In this document: positions 1 to 8,202 of the stretch, in pieces | How positions within the stretch are numbered: position 1 is the first letter of the stretch | Layout: the number at the start of each line of letters is the position of its first letter | Assembly: GCA_030456445.1 (NCBI GenBank) | Contig: JAKDNM010000029.1 | Span: forward strand, 1-33,070 | Reading direction: 5' to 3' | Length of the DNA stretch: 33,070 nucleotides | DNA from: Hyphomicrobiales bacterium | GTDB taxonomy: Bacteria > Pseudomonadota > Alphaproteobacteria > Rhizobiales > Rhizobiaceae | Program-made: the position numbers and the translations under genes | The notes under the pieces: model-generated | Told to the model about the DNA's origin: nothing | The model's database searches: none | What the model saw: only the letters and a program-made list of their open reading frames with translations

Positions 1-3
1 GCC

Positions 4-1182
4 TCAGCCCTTGGCGGCGCCGATCTTCTGGTCCCAGATGTTGAAGGCCTTCACCATCTTCTGCGGCTCGAGCGGCAGTTCCAGCGGGTTGTTGGCGATC
101 CAGTCGGCATATTCCGGGCGTCCGAACTTCTTGATGACTTCCTGGCTTTCCTCCGGTGCCATGGACAGCGGCACGTCCTTCACGGCAGGGCCGGGATAGA
201 AATAGCCCTTGTCATAGGCGATGGCCTGCTGCTTGGGCTCGAGCATGAAGTTCATCACGTCGAGCAGCACCGCCACTTTCTCGTCGGAAACGCCCTTGGG
301 GATGCACATATAGTGGGCGTCGGTGACCCAATGGAATCCCTTGAGCGTCCCTACCTTGGCCTCGGCCGGTACGATGCCGAGCGCGCGGGGATTGATATCC
401 CATCCCGTTGTCGTCGCGATCATGGAGCGCGTTCCCTCGCCGAGTTCCTTCATCGTCGGCGTGGTTCCGGTCGGATAGTATTCGATATTCTTGCCGAGTT
501 CGGCGAGATATCCCCAGGTATTCTCCCAGCCTTTCTCGGGGTCCATCGGGTCTTTGTCGCCGAGAAGATAGGGAAGCCCCATGAGGAAGGTGCGGCCGGG
601 GCCGGAATTCGCGGGACGCGCATACATGAACTTGTTCGGGTTGGCCTTGGTCCAGTCGAGCAGTTCCTGTGTGGTGGTCGGCACCGTCTTGACCGCGTCC
701 GGCATGTATTCGAGCAGCGGCCCGGACGGATAATAGGTGACGATGATGCCCTGGTCCTTCGCCAGGCCCTGCATCTTGAAGGCCTGCGGCAGGAGGATGT
801 CTTCCAGCTTCGGCAGTTCCGACATATGCGGCTTGAGGTCGATCCACAGGCCGAGGCCGAGGCCGGCGGAAAGCGCATCCGTGCCGGTCAGGACGAGGTC
901 GAGATCGACCCGCTTCGCCGCCTGCTGGGCCTGGAGCTTGGCCGGCAGTTCGGGCGAGGGCGCCTTGGTGTATGCGAAGCGCGAGACGAAATCGGGCTTG
1001 GCTGCGGCGTAGGCGTCGAAGGCGCCCTGGGTCAGCGCCAGATTGCCGGCAACGTCGACGATGGTGATCGTCAGCGGGCTCGACGGCTTCTGCGCTGCCG
1101 CGAAAACCTGGCCGCCGCCAAGGGCGCCATAGGTGGCAAGGCCGGCAACGCCGCCCATGAAGTGCCTGCGTGTAACGTTCAT
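4..1182 (-). CDS. ABC transporter extracellular solute-binding protein (Tat-exported)
   Basis: A 392-residue periplasmic binding protein of the family 1/8 solute-binding type, expected to capture a sugar or sugar derivative for an ABC importer. The N-terminus has a twin-arginine signal (TRRHFMGG, residues 4-11), a hydrophobic stretch and an Ala-x-Ala-like end near residue 29, so export by Tat is likely. The mature part (ITIVDVAGN..., a YYPSGP segment and a C-terminal NIWDQKIGAAKG) fits family length and style. The start is supported by a strong AGGAGGAG ribosome site just upstream of the ATG. The stop lies 3 bases from the window edge, so permease and ATPase genes may lie beyond it. It diverges from a GntR regulator and uxuA, which suggests a hexuronate-type substrate; this is inferred from context only. 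The general family is secure, the substrate is not. Confidence 0.85.
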   Translation of the reverse strand: MNVTRRHFMGGVAGLATYGALGGGQVFAAAQKPSSPLTITIVDVAGNLALTQGAFDAYAAAKPDFVSRFAYTKAPSPELPAKLQAQQAAKRVDLDLVLTGTDALSAGLGLGLWIDLKPHMSELPKLEDILLPQAFKMQGLAKDQGIIVTYYPSGPLLEYMPDAVKTVPTTTQELLDWTKANPNKFMYARPANSGPGRTFLMGLPYLLGDKDPMDPEKGWENTWGYLAELGKNIEYYPTGTTPTMKELGEGTRSMIATTTGWDINPRALGIVPAEAKVGTLKGFHWVTDAHYMCIPKGVSDEKVAVLLDVMNFMLEPKQQAIAYDKGYFYPGPAVKDVPLSMAPEESQEVIKKFGRPEYADWIANNPLELPLEPQKMVKAFNIWDQKIGAAKG

Positions 1183-1398
1183 GATCTCCTCCTGCTTTCC
1201 GGCGGTGCATCCGCCTTTCCGTCATCGATAATATCCGCCCGGCTATGGACCGTCCGCTACGATATCCGTTTCCTGTCGGAGGCCAGTGCGTAATCGTCTG
1301 CCTGCTTCCGATCTAAACAGCTATCCGGATAAAGCGCCCATTTCCTCCCACTGGCAGGCTGCCGTCGAAGCCGGCGGACGACATTTCCGCTAGCTATC

Positions 1399-1425
1399 TT
1401 GGCAAATTCTAGCAACTGATATACT
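1399..1425 (+). promoter_or_regulatory. Possible sigma-70-type promoter of the GntR gene
   Basis: TTGGCA at 1399-1404 and TATACT at 1420-1425 resemble -35 and -10 boxes with a short 15-base spacer. Transcription would start near 1432, inside the first possible ATG at 1429. That would favour the in-frame ATG at 1456 as the true start of the regulator. The rest of the 1183-1428 divergent spacer shows no clear operator, apart from GCTAG/CTAGC arms about 15 bases apart around 1389-1413. This is read by eye from sequence only. Confidence 0.35.
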
Positions 1426-1428
1426 ACT

Positions 1429-2178
1429 ATGTCAATTGCTTCGAACGGATTGGACATGCTGAAGCGGATCGAGGAAAAGCGTGGCGGGCGTGCCCGGCCA
1501 CAGGCGGCCAGGGCGGTGCGTCGTGTCACCACGGCTTCCGCTATCCACGAGCATCTGCTGGGCGAAATCCTGTCGCTGCAATTGCCGCCCGGCACGGCGC
1601 TGCAGGAAAAGCTGATCGCGGAGCAATTCGGCGTCAGCCGCACGCCGGTCCGCGAGGCGATCATCCGCCTTGCCGAGGCGGGACTGGTCGATATCTTTCC
1701 GCAATCGGGCACATTCGTCTCTCGCGTGCCCGTCAACGCGATCCCCGAGGCGGTCATGATCCGCAAGGCGCTCGAAGGGGCGACCGTCGAGGCGGCCGCG
1801 GAGATCGCGGGCGAGAACGAGGTCAGGCGGCTCGACGTGATTATTGCCCGCCAGCGTGCGCTGGCCGGCCTTGGCGACACTGGCGCCTTCCATGAAGCGG
1901 ACGAGGCCTTCCACGAAGTCATCGCCGATATCAGCGGGCATCCGGGGATATGGAAACTGTTGAAGCAGGCGAAGGTGCAGATCGACCGCGCCCGCCGCCT
2001 CACGCTTCCCGTGCTTGGCCGCATGGAATGGGTGATCGGCGAGCACGCCATCATCCGCGATGCGATCGCCGCGCGCGATCCGGCGGCGGCGCGCGCGGCG
2101 ATGATGATCCATCTGAGCGCCGTTATTCCCGACATCGGTCTGCTGGTCGAGCAGTATCCCGATTATTTCGCGTCCTGA
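1429..2178 (+). CDS. GntR family transcriptional regulator, FCD subfamily
   Basis: Predicted DNA-binding repressor or activator of the adjacent sugar-acid genes. The N-terminal winged helix (about residues 38-100) carries the GntR signature: LQEKLIAEQFGVSRTPVREA followed by an IIRLAEAGLV segment and a QSGTFVSRV wing. The C-terminal FCD ligand domain (about 105-235) is all-helical, with metal or ligand-type residues in the D-x-x-FHE and H-x-x-I positions (EADEAFHEVIADISGH, GEHAIIRDAI, MIHLS). Length 249 aa is typical. The start is uncertain: ATG 1429 has no ribosome site, and ATG 1456 would fit the promoter seen at 1399-1425. It is followed after 18 bases by uxuA, so co-transcription and control of hexuronate breakdown are likely. 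The ligand is unknown. Confidence 0.9.
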   Translation: MSIASNGLDMLKRIEEKRGGRARPQAARAVRRVTTASAIHEHLLGEILSLQLPPGTALQEKLIAEQFGVSRTPVREAIIRLAEAGLVDIFPQSGTFVSRVPVNAIPEAVMIRKALEGATVEAAAEIAGENEVRRLDVIIARQRALAGLGDTGAFHEADEAFHEVIADISGHPGIWKLLKQAKVQIDRARRLTLPVLGRMEWVIGEHAIIRDAIAARDPAAARAAMMIHLSAVIPDIGLLVEQYPDYFAS

Positions 2179-2196
2179 TCCGAGCGGAGTGAACCT

Positions 2197-3384
2197 ATGC
2201 GCCAGGGATGGAGATGGTTTGGGCCGGGTGCCGCCGTGCCGCTCGATGCCGTGCGCCAGTCCGGCGCGACGAACATCGTTTCGGCGCTGCACGAGGTGCC
2301 GATCGGCCGCGCCTGGACCAAGGAAGAGGTCGCCGAGCGCCGCAATCTGATCGAGACGACACCGCCCGGCCGCACGCCGCTCACCTGGTCGGTGGTCGAG
2401 AGCATTCCCATTCCCGACGCCGTGAAGCGCAAGGGCGCGGCGGCGAAGGTGGAGATAGAGGCATGGATCGCCAGCCTCGAAGCCGCGGCTGCCTCAGGCA
2501 TCCGCATCATCTGCTACAATTTCATGCCGGTGGTGGACTGGACGCGCACCGAGCTCGATTTCGTCACGCCGACCGGCGCGACCGCCATGCGCTTCGACCA
2601 GGAACGCTTCGCCGCATTCGATCTGTTCATATTGGAGCGCGAGGGCGCGCAAGCCGACTACACGCCGCAGGAGCGCGAGCGCGCCCGCGCCGTACGCTCT
2701 GCCATGAGCGACGAAGAGGTGGCGGAGATCGTCCGCATCATCACCTCGGCGCTGCCGGGCTCCACCACGGAGCCGATGACGCTGCCGGGGTTCCGCGACC
2801 GCCTCGCCGCCTATCGCGATATCGACGCGGCGCGGTTCCGGCGCAATCTGGTGGAGTTCCTCGAAGCCGTGATGCCGGCGGCAGAGGCGCGTGGCGTCAA
2901 GCTTACGCTGCATCCCGACGATCCGCCGCGCCCGCTGTTCGGCCTGCCGCGCATCGCTTCGACGGAGGCGGATTATGCGGCCCTCTTCGACGCGGTCCCT
3001 TCGCCGGCCAACGGCATCTGTCTTTGCACCGGCAGCCTCGGCGTGCGCGCCGGCAACGATCTGCCCGCGATGGCCAGGCGGTTTGCCTCGCGCATCCATT
3101 TCGCGCATCTGCGCGCCACGAAGCGCGAGGCGGACCCACGCACTTTCCACGAGAGCGATCATCTCGGCGGCGATGTCGACATGGTCGCCGTGCTAAAGGA
3201 ACTGGTGGCCGAGGACCGTCGCCGCGCACCGGACGAGACTATCGTCTTCCGTTCCGACCACGGACACCGGATGCTGGACGATCTCGATAAGGAGGTGACG
3301 CCGGGCTATCCGGCAATCGGACGCCTGCGCGGGCTGGCGGAACTGCGCGGCATCCTGATCGCGCTCGGCGCGCCGCCGGATTGA
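2197..3384 (+). CDS. uxuA: Mannonate dehydratase
   Basis: Converts D-mannonate to 2-keto-3-deoxy-D-gluconate in the cytoplasm, in the hexuronate (glucuronate) route. The 395 residues match the family length. The protein begins with the family-typical RWFGP and GATNIVSALHEVP segments. It has the metal-site strand LHPDDPPRPLFGLPRI, a CLCTGSLG segment with the conserved Cys, HFAHLRA, FHESDHLGGDVDM and, near the end, FRSDHGHRMLDD; these are the His/Cys/Asp clusters of the TIM-barrel active site. A GGAG ribosome site lies 7 bases before the ATG. It follows the GntR gene closely, and the divergent solute-binding protein suggests a small uptake-and-degradation module. It converges with the small gene at 3393-3614, with 8 bases between the stops and no clear terminator. 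Confidence 0.95.
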   Translation: MRQGWRWFGPGAAVPLDAVRQSGATNIVSALHEVPIGRAWTKEEVAERRNLIETTPPGRTPLTWSVVESIPIPDAVKRKGAAAKVEIEAWIASLEAAAASGIRIICYNFMPVVDWTRTELDFVTPTGATAMRFDQERFAAFDLFILEREGAQADYTPQERERARAVRSAMSDEEVAEIVRIITSALPGSTTEPMTLPGFRDRLAAYRDIDAARFRRNLVEFLEAVMPAAEARGVKLTLHPDDPPRPLFGLPRIASTEADYAALFDAVPSPANGICLCTGSLGVRAGNDLPAMARRFASRIHFAHLRATKREADPRTFHESDHLGGDVDMVAVLKELVAEDRRRAPDETIVFRSDHGHRMLDDLDKEVTPGYPAIGRLRGLAELRGILIALGAPPD

Positions 3385-3392
3385 GGCTGCTA

Positions 3393-3614
3393 TCAGCTTA
3401 CGGCGCGATGCAACTCACCGGCGGCCGATGCGATAAGCTTGTCCCTGTCCCTTTCGCCGGTCCGATAGTACCGGATCAGGGTCCGCACGGCATCGTGCAT
3501 TGCCGCGTCATCCACGGTTACGATGCCGGCTGCAGCCGCCTCGTAGATGTCTTGCAGAAAGTCCAAATCTTCCGGCGTCAGAACGCTGTCCTGCACCATT
3601 GAATGAAATGGCAT
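3393..3614 (-). CDS. Small protein of unknown function (73 aa)
   Basis: I do not recognise a family. The product is small, soluble and acidic to neutral, probably helical: a QDIYEAAAAGIV segment, then DDAAMHDAVRTLIRYYRTGERDRDKL. It has no signal peptide, membrane segment or cysteine pair. Evidence that it is real is the start region: an AGGAGG ribosome site (3620-3625 on the minus strand) sits 5 bases before the ATG at 3614. A GTG at 3620 is in frame but overlaps that site, so the ATG is preferred. It lies downstream of exoZ on the same strand after a 121-base gap, so it may be the last gene of the exoYFQZ unit or separately expressed. Confidence 0.6.
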   Translation of the reverse strand: MPFHSMVQDSVLTPEDLDFLQDIYEAAAAGIVTVDDAAMHDAVRTLIRYYRTGERDRDKLIASAAGELHRAVS

Positions 3615-3735
3615 TGGCACCTCCTGTCATGAGGGTCCGGCACTTCTTCTTCTCTTTTTACTATTAAGTCACAAAGCGGATGAGCAGGCAATCTGAGTCT
3701 TGCACGGACCGCAACTGGAGAGCAGCGGCCCCGCC

Positions 3736-4719
3736 TCAGCGCCTCGCCGACTTTGGCATGAACGGCACCGGCAATTCCGATCGTCCCAACCGGAACATGA
3801 AAATGCCGAACGCAATTCCTGCCATGGAAGATATCAAAATCGCCGCGAGGGTCGGGACATGGAGCAGACCGGTGATCTTGGCGGATACGGAGATCGCGAA
3901 AGTGTGCCAGAGATAGATCACGTAGGAGCCGTCGCCGACATAGGTGACCCATTTCGATCGCGGCATCATCTTCGCCTTTTCAAGAGCAAGTGTCCCGATC
4001 AGAAGCAGGCCGGCCAGCGGACCCAGAACGAACGGGTTGAAGCCTGCATAGGTGGTGCCGACAACGGCAAAGCCGCAGACCGCGATAGCGATAAAGATGA
4101 TGCCGATGCCCGGCGGCGGCATTTTCCCGGCGAGCCAAAGCTTGCCGATGACCAGGCCGAGCGCGAATTCGAGCAGGGCCGGATTTGTATAGGTCACAAG
4201 AAGCGGGTTCTCGAAACGGAAGGCCAGTCCGACCCCTGCGAGAAGGACAAGTATCCCGCTGAGGAAGAGAAACCGCGCCTCGTTGCGCAAGAACAGCGTG
4301 AAGGCGAAAACGGCGTAGAAGAACATTTCATAATTCAGGGTCCATCCCTGCACCAGCACGGGCCAGATATCGCCGCCATTGGGCGAGCGGTGGGGAATGA
4401 AGAAGAACGAGCCGAGCACGTGGCCGAGGGTCAGCGTCAGGTTGGGAAACGCGCCAACCACCCCGCCCAGCACCATCGCGGCGGTCGCCAGCCAGTAGGC
4501 GGGAACGATGCGCTTCAGCCGGTCTTTGAAAAAGTCGAACGGACCGATCGGACGCCTCTGCGAGATTGTCCACATGATGAAGCCGCTGACGACGAAAAAG
4601 ACGTCCACGCCGGCGGCCCCGATGACGAAATGTCCGCCTGAGCGCTCGGCGGCGTGGAAGACGACGACCCCGACCGCCCCCAGCGCACGAAGGTATTGAA
4701 CGCCATGGAGTTTGTTCAT
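3736..4719 (-). CDS. exoZ: Exopolysaccharide acyltransferase 3 family protein (ExoZ-like acetyltransferase)
   Basis: Integral inner-membrane O-acyltransferase expected to acetylate the lipid-linked repeat unit. The 327 residues fit ExoZ. Family marks are LHGVQYLRALGAVGVVVFHA at the start (with the conserved R and H), GAAGVDVFFVVSGFIMW, and the DFFKDRLKRIVPAYW segment, followed by about nine more hydrophobic helices. The open frame continues upstream to 5478, but that part is only a shadow of exoQ. The true start is the ATG at 4719, which overlaps the exoQ stop as ATGA (4716-4719). The position after exoQ is the same as in the S. meliloti exo cluster. The acyl group is inferred from ExoZ, which acetylates succinoglycan; no exoH-type succinyltransferase is present in this window. 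Confidence 0.88.
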   Translation of the reverse strand: MNKLHGVQYLRALGAVGVVVFHAAERSGGHFVIGAAGVDVFFVVSGFIMWTISQRRPIGPFDFFKDRLKRIVPAYWLATAAMVLGGVVGAFPNLTLTLGHVLGSFFFIPHRSPNGGDIWPVLVQGWTLNYEMFFYAVFAFTLFLRNEARFLFLSGILVLLAGVGLAFRFENPLLVTYTNPALLEFALGLVIGKLWLAGKMPPPGIGIIFIAIAVCGFAVVGTTYAGFNPFVLGPLAGLLLIGTLALEKAKMMPRSKWVTYVGDGSYVIYLWHTFAISVSAKITGLLHVPTLAAILISSMAGIAFGIFMFRLGRSELPVPFMPKSARR

Positions 4720-5984
4720 CGCGTGTCGAGCGTCCAGGCGGGTGAGGGGCGTCCGCCCCGCTCCATGGCCTGTCTGGATTGTGGGGCCGCGAGAAGCGCC
4801 GCCGAGTAATAGAGCAGGAACGACCCGATGGCGTAGGGGGCGATGACGTCGACCTCCACGAAGGAGCGCAGCAAAAGCATGGCAAGCAGCCCGAGCATGA
4901 TGCGCGCCGTGACATCGTTTCGGTTGTCGAGAAAACGGACGAGGTACCCCCCGGTTGTCCGGATCAGGATGATCGAGAGGGCGAGGACACCGACGACGCC
5001 CAGTTCGACGAGCGTCTCGATATAGGTGTTGTGGAAATGGAATCCTGTCCGGGTGGTGATGTAGAATTCCGCCCATAACCTCTCGGCATCCGGGAATCCG
5101 GGCACCCAATAGGCCTGATAGCCGACACCGAACACAGGCGCGTTTGCCGCCGCCGCAAGACCCTGAGACCACAGATAGGTGCGGCCCGTGAGCGTGGTAT
5201 TCTTGCCGAATGCCGCGAGGATGAAGTCGAAGCCGCCGAGAGCCATGGCTGCCACGGCCATCCCGATGCACAGGAGAATGCCGAATATAGCCAGCGTCTT
5301 GCGGGTTCGCGGCCGAAACGGCGTCAGGCCGCCGAGCCCGATCAGAACGGCGAGCGCCGCGATCGTGGCGATGAGGGCCGTAGCGGAATGGGACGCGATC
5401 AGCGCGTAGCCGGAGAGCCCCGCACAGATTACGGCCAGCCCGCACCACAGCAGGCGCTCGCGCAGGACGAAGACGCATGCGAAGGCGAAGTAAATGCCGA
5501 TCGAACAGAAGAATCCGAGCAGGTTTTTCGAGGCGAAGGCTCCCGAAAAGCTGAAGTCGCCGTCGAACGGGTCATAATGGTAGGAGCCGAAAGCGAGCGA
5601 GTAGAGAACGACCAGCGAAATGCCGAGGAGCGTGCCGAGTGTGAACGTGCGGATGCCGATCGTTCGCGCAGCGATGAACGCGCACATAATATGGGTGGCG
5701 AGCTGGATGGCCGCGCGCGCGGAAACTCCCGGCGCCTGTGACCAGAATACCGACAGGCAGGCGAGAATGCCGAATGCGAGAATCCAGTAGGTACGCGGAA
5801 AATTTCCCAGAACGCGGCGGTAGTCGACCAGCACCAGAGGAAACCAGATGACATAATAGATCAGGATCGGGACTTTACCGAAGAGCGTCGAATAGGCGAA
5901 GATGAACAGCGAAAGCGCGATCGCCGCCGTCCCGTATGCCAGGTTGCGTTCCGGATCGATGAGAATGGCCTTGGCGATTTTCAT
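4716..5984 (-). CDS. exoQ: Exopolysaccharide polymerase, O-antigen ligase/Wzy-like (ExoQ)
   Basis: Polytopic inner-membrane protein expected to polymerise flipped repeat units at the periplasmic face. The 422 residues contain about ten hydrophobic segments. The typical large periplasmic region holds the Wzy_C-type signature: TLTGRTYLWSQGLAAAANAP and GVGYQAYW (about residues 265-295), then HFHNTYIETLVELG with the conserved His. It lies between exoF and exoZ exactly as in S. meliloti. The start at 5984 (MKIAKAILIDPERN) is the first plausible ATG after a 219-base spacer rich in palindromic repeats. It is translationally coupled to exoZ through ATGA. Confidence 0.9.
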   Translation of the reverse strand: MKIAKAILIDPERNLAYGTAAIALSLFIFAYSTLFGKVPILIYYVIWFPLVLVDYRRVLGNFPRTYWILAFGILACLSVFWSQAPGVSARAAIQLATHIMCAFIAARTIGIRTFTLGTLLGISLVVLYSLAFGSYHYDPFDGDFSFSGAFASKNLLGFFCSIGIYFAFACVFVLRERLLWCGLAVICAGLSGYALIASHSATALIATIAALAVLIGLGGLTPFRPRTRKTLAIFGILLCIGMAVAAMALGGFDFILAAFGKNTTLTGRTYLWSQGLAAAANAPVFGVGYQAYWVPGFPDAERLWAEFYITTRTGFHFHNTYIETLVELGVVGVLALSIILIRTTGGYLVRFLDNRNDVTARIMLGLLAMLLLRSFVEVDVIAPYAIGSFLLYYSAALLAAPQSRQAMERGGRPSPAWTLDTR

Positions 5985-6104
5985 TGGCTGTTTATCGCTC
6001 CGGCCGCACGTGTCCGCGGCGACGGTCTTCCGGCCAGGAACCGGATTCTGGAGTATTTCCGCTTTTCTCCAGATCGCAGAAACGCTCTATTGCTTTGTTT
6101 TCAC

Positions 6105-6154
6105 GCAATCCCGAACGGAAAGCCGGTTCCCGCTTTTCCGAAAAGATCATGCTC
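6105..6154. repeat. RIME-like rhizobial intergenic palindromic repeat
   Basis: Between exoF and exoQ, this stretch has nested inverted arms (CGGAAA at 6116-6121 against TTTCCG at 6135-6140) and ends in GATCATGCTC. I recognise the wording (gcaatcc...cggaaa...ccggttcc...ttttcc...gatcatgctc) as like the mosaic palindromic elements common between genes in Rhizobiaceae. It is directly followed by the hairpin at 6168-6205. Copy number cannot be tested here. Confidence 0.6.
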
Positions 6155-6167
6155 AAACAAAGAGATA

Positions 6168-6205
6168 AGAGCATGATGCGATTCAATCCAATCGCATCAT
6201 GCTCT
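6168..6205. repeat. Perfect 16-bp inverted repeat (hairpin) at the exoF 3' end
   Basis: The arm AGAGCATGATGCGATT (6168-6183) and its exact reverse complement (6190-6205) enclose a 6-base loop. Its right end overlaps two bases of the exoF stop codon (6204-6206). In the minus-strand mRNA it forms a very stable stem immediately after exoF, without a T tract that would mark an intrinsic terminator. It is a typical half of a rhizobial palindromic element. It may protect upstream mRNA or reduce read-through to exoQ-exoZ. Confidence 0.8.
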
Positions 6206-7490
6206 AGTTGGAATTGGCGGTCGGCAGCACGAGGCGGACCTTGACGATGTCGCCCGGAAGCACCGCGGTGTTTTCGTCCGCCTGGATTTCGACTATCTTG
6301 CCGCCGGTTTCACGCGCGATCGAATAGTTTACCGCAAGCGGTGATCCCTGGGCCGAATAACGTGCCAGTCCCGGATCGTTCTGCGCGGCTTCCGCCATCA
6401 GGTCCTTGTACATCCCTATCTTCAGGTTCGCCGCTACCAGATCGGACTCCACCTGTTGGCGCGTCTGTGCAACCTCCGCCTCGAAATCGTTGCGCAGGCT
6501 CGCCGCATCCTGATCGGCCTTGCTGATAGCCTGCTTTGCCTGCAACTGGGTGGTCTCCAGGTCGAGGATCTTGCCTTCCAGGTCGGCGGTCCTCTGCTCA
6601 AGCGTAAGGACGCGCTGGTTCACGGCCAGGCCCTTGTTGGCGAGGCTGCCGACGCTGGTCAGTTCCTTCTTCGAGAGATCGGCCTGACGCTGCTGGGTAT
6701 CCATCTTCTGTGAAAGCGACGTGACCTCCTTCTGAAGCAGGGACTTGAGGTCGGCGAGCGCGTTCAATTGCACGTCGAGCTTCTTTTTCCGGGTCTCCTT
6801 GAAGGCCGTTTCGTCTTTCATCAGTTTCGTGCCCTCCGCCGTGTTGTCGAGTTCCTTGGGGAAGTCGATCTGGTCGTTGCCGGCAGCCTCCGAGATCAGC
6901 CGGGCGCGCGCCGCCAGCAGGCCGAGCCGCTTGGAGGCGAGCACCTGATAGTCGCCCCGGGCGTTGATGAAATCACGCAGATAGCGCGCGCCCAGATTGT
7001 CGGCGCGGCGGACCCCGCCCGCGAGACTGACCGCCTTCAGAACGGTCAGGTCCGGCATATAGGGATAACGCCCGGGTGTCTGGGCATCGCCCGCCACGAA
7101 GAACGGCCGGTACTCCGCGATTTCGACGGAGGCGTATGGTTGATCCAGGAGGCCGAACTTCTGCTGGAGTTCTTCGCCGATCTTCGCCGCCACGTCGGCC
7201 GTCGATTTGCCCTTCACCACCATCTCGCCGATGAAAGGCAGGGAAATCGTCCCGCCGGAACTAACGGCGTAATCGCCATTGATCGATCCCCAGTCGCGGA
7301 CAGCGGCTTCGGCGGTCTGCCATTCGGCGACGCGAATGCTGAGCTTGTCCATCGCGCCGAGCTGGTATTCGGCAGCCTGGACCGCTGTCGGAACCGCCAA
7401 TGCGAGAAGGGTGGCCGCGACAATCATCGCCATGCCGGACCGGATTGTCCAAATCACGCTTTTGACGGCAGGCTTCATCATTATGGGCAC
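6204..7490 (-). CDS. exoF: Exopolysaccharide export/production protein ExoF (Wza-type N-domain with coiled coil)
   Basis: Periplasmic or envelope protein of the polysaccharide export family, required in S. meliloti for making succinoglycan. The 428 residues start with a signal sequence (hydrophobic residues about 14-37, ending VPTAVQA-AEY). The Poly_export domain follows (YQLGAMDKLSIRVAEW to VEIAEYRPFFVAGDA), then the SLBB-like GRYPYMPDLTVLKAVSLAGG. A long coiled coil spans about 225-355, and a C-terminal strand region ends at NSN. Length matches ExoF (about 421 aa). The start is probably GTG 7490, with an AGGA site 10 bases before; an ATG at 7481 is the alternative. It lies 34 bases downstream of exoY, hence one transcript. 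The coiled coil is what sets ExoF apart from a simple Wza. Confidence 0.92.
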   Translation of the reverse strand: MPIMMKPAVKSVIWTIRSGMAMIVAATLLALAVPTAVQAAEYQLGAMDKLSIRVAEWQTAEAAVRDWGSINGDYAVSSGGTISLPFIGEMVVKGKSTADVAAKIGEELQQKFGLLDQPYASVEIAEYRPFFVAGDAQTPGRYPYMPDLTVLKAVSLAGGVRRADNLGARYLRDFINARGDYQVLASKRLGLLAARARLISEAAGNDQIDFPKELDNTAEGTKLMKDETAFKETRKKKLDVQLNALADLKSLLQKEVTSLSQKMDTQQRQADLSKKELTSVGSLANKGLAVNQRVLTLEQRTADLEGKILDLETTQLQAKQAISKADQDAASLRNDFEAEVAQTRQQVESDLVAANLKIGMYKDLMAEAAQNDPGLARYSAQGSPLAVNYSIARETGGKIVEIQADENTAVLPGDIVKVRLVLPTANSN

Positions 7491-7524
7491 GGATTGACTT
7501 TCCTCTTCGGTCCTTGGGCAGGTT

Positions 7525-8202
7525 TCAGTAGCTGCCGCGCGAGGACAGCACCGCGGGAAATGTCTTCACGATGATGACGATATCAGCCGCGAACGACCAG
7601 TTTTCGACGTAGTGCCGGTCATAGGCCACGCGCGTGCTGTAGGAGACGTCGTTGCGCCCGCTGATCTGCCACAACCCGGTAAGGCCGGGGCGGGATTTCA
7701 GGTAGAATTCGGCCGCCGTCCCGTAGAGCTTGAGTTCGTCCTCGACCACCGGCCGGGGACCCACGAAGCTCATTTCGCCTTTCAGGATGTTCAGGAGCTG
7801 AGGCAGTTCGTCGAGGCTGAGTTTGCGCAACACGAGCCCGATGCGTGTGACCCGGGGATCGTGTTGCAGCTTGCGCGTGGCCAGCCATTCCTGCCTGCTT
7901 TGCGGATGGCGCTCGAAATGGGCCTGCATGATTTCGTCGCCGTTCTCAGCCATCGTCCGGTATTTCAGGCAGACGAAGCTCGCTCCGTTCCGGCCGACAC
8001 GGCGATGGCCATAGAGAACACGGCCGCCGCCCGAAAATTTCACCAGGGCGGCAAGCATCAGGAGAAGCGGGCTGAGCACCACAAGCGCGAGAAGAGCGCC
8101 CGCGAAGTCGAACCCGCGTTTGCAAAGCCCTCCGATCGGAGGGTGCCCGTCGCCTTGACGTAGTCGAGAAGGCAGATTTGATAATCTGGCGGCAGATCGC
8201 AT
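7525..8202 (-). CDS. exoY: Undecaprenyl-phosphate galactose phosphotransferase ExoY (priming sugar transferase)
   Basis: Starts repeat-unit assembly by moving galactose-1-phosphate from UDP-galactose to undecaprenyl phosphate at the inner membrane. The protein has the bacterial sugar transferase layout. GGLCKRGFD precedes a single hydrophobic segment (about residues 33-53). VLYGHRRVGRNGASFVCLKYRTM follows, then the catalytic-region LRKLSLDELPQLLNILKGEM, GPRPV and SRPGLTGLWQISGRN, and the C-terminal SSRGSY typical of ExoY. Start chosen: ATG 8202 (MRSAARLSNL) gives 225 residues, matching ExoY (226). The frame stays open to 8331, but that extension has no family likeness. It is the first gene of the exoY-F-Q-Z unit, facing exoX across a long AT-rich spacer. 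Confidence 0.95.
   Translation of the reverse strand: MRSAARLSNLPSRLRQGDGHPPIGGLCKRGFDFAGALLALVVLSPLLLMLAALVKFSGGGRVLYGHRRVGRNGASFVCLKYRTMAENGDEIMQAHFERHPQSRQEWLATRKLQHDPRVTRIGLVLRKLSLDELPQLLNILKGEMSFVGPRPVVEDELKLYGTAAEFYLKSRPGLTGLWQISGRNDVSYSTRVAYDRHYVENWSFAADIVIIVKTFPAVLSSRGSY

Noticed and set aside
3700-4641. 313-codon plus-strand frame opposite exoZ
   Set aside because: Antisense shadow with a charged, low-complexity translation; the opposite strand encodes a clear acyltransferase.
3736-5478. Possible 580-aa fusion protein upstream-extended from exoZ
   Set aside because: The first 253 codons are an out-of-frame shadow of exoQ; exoZ homology begins exactly at ATG 4719, which overlaps the exoQ stop.
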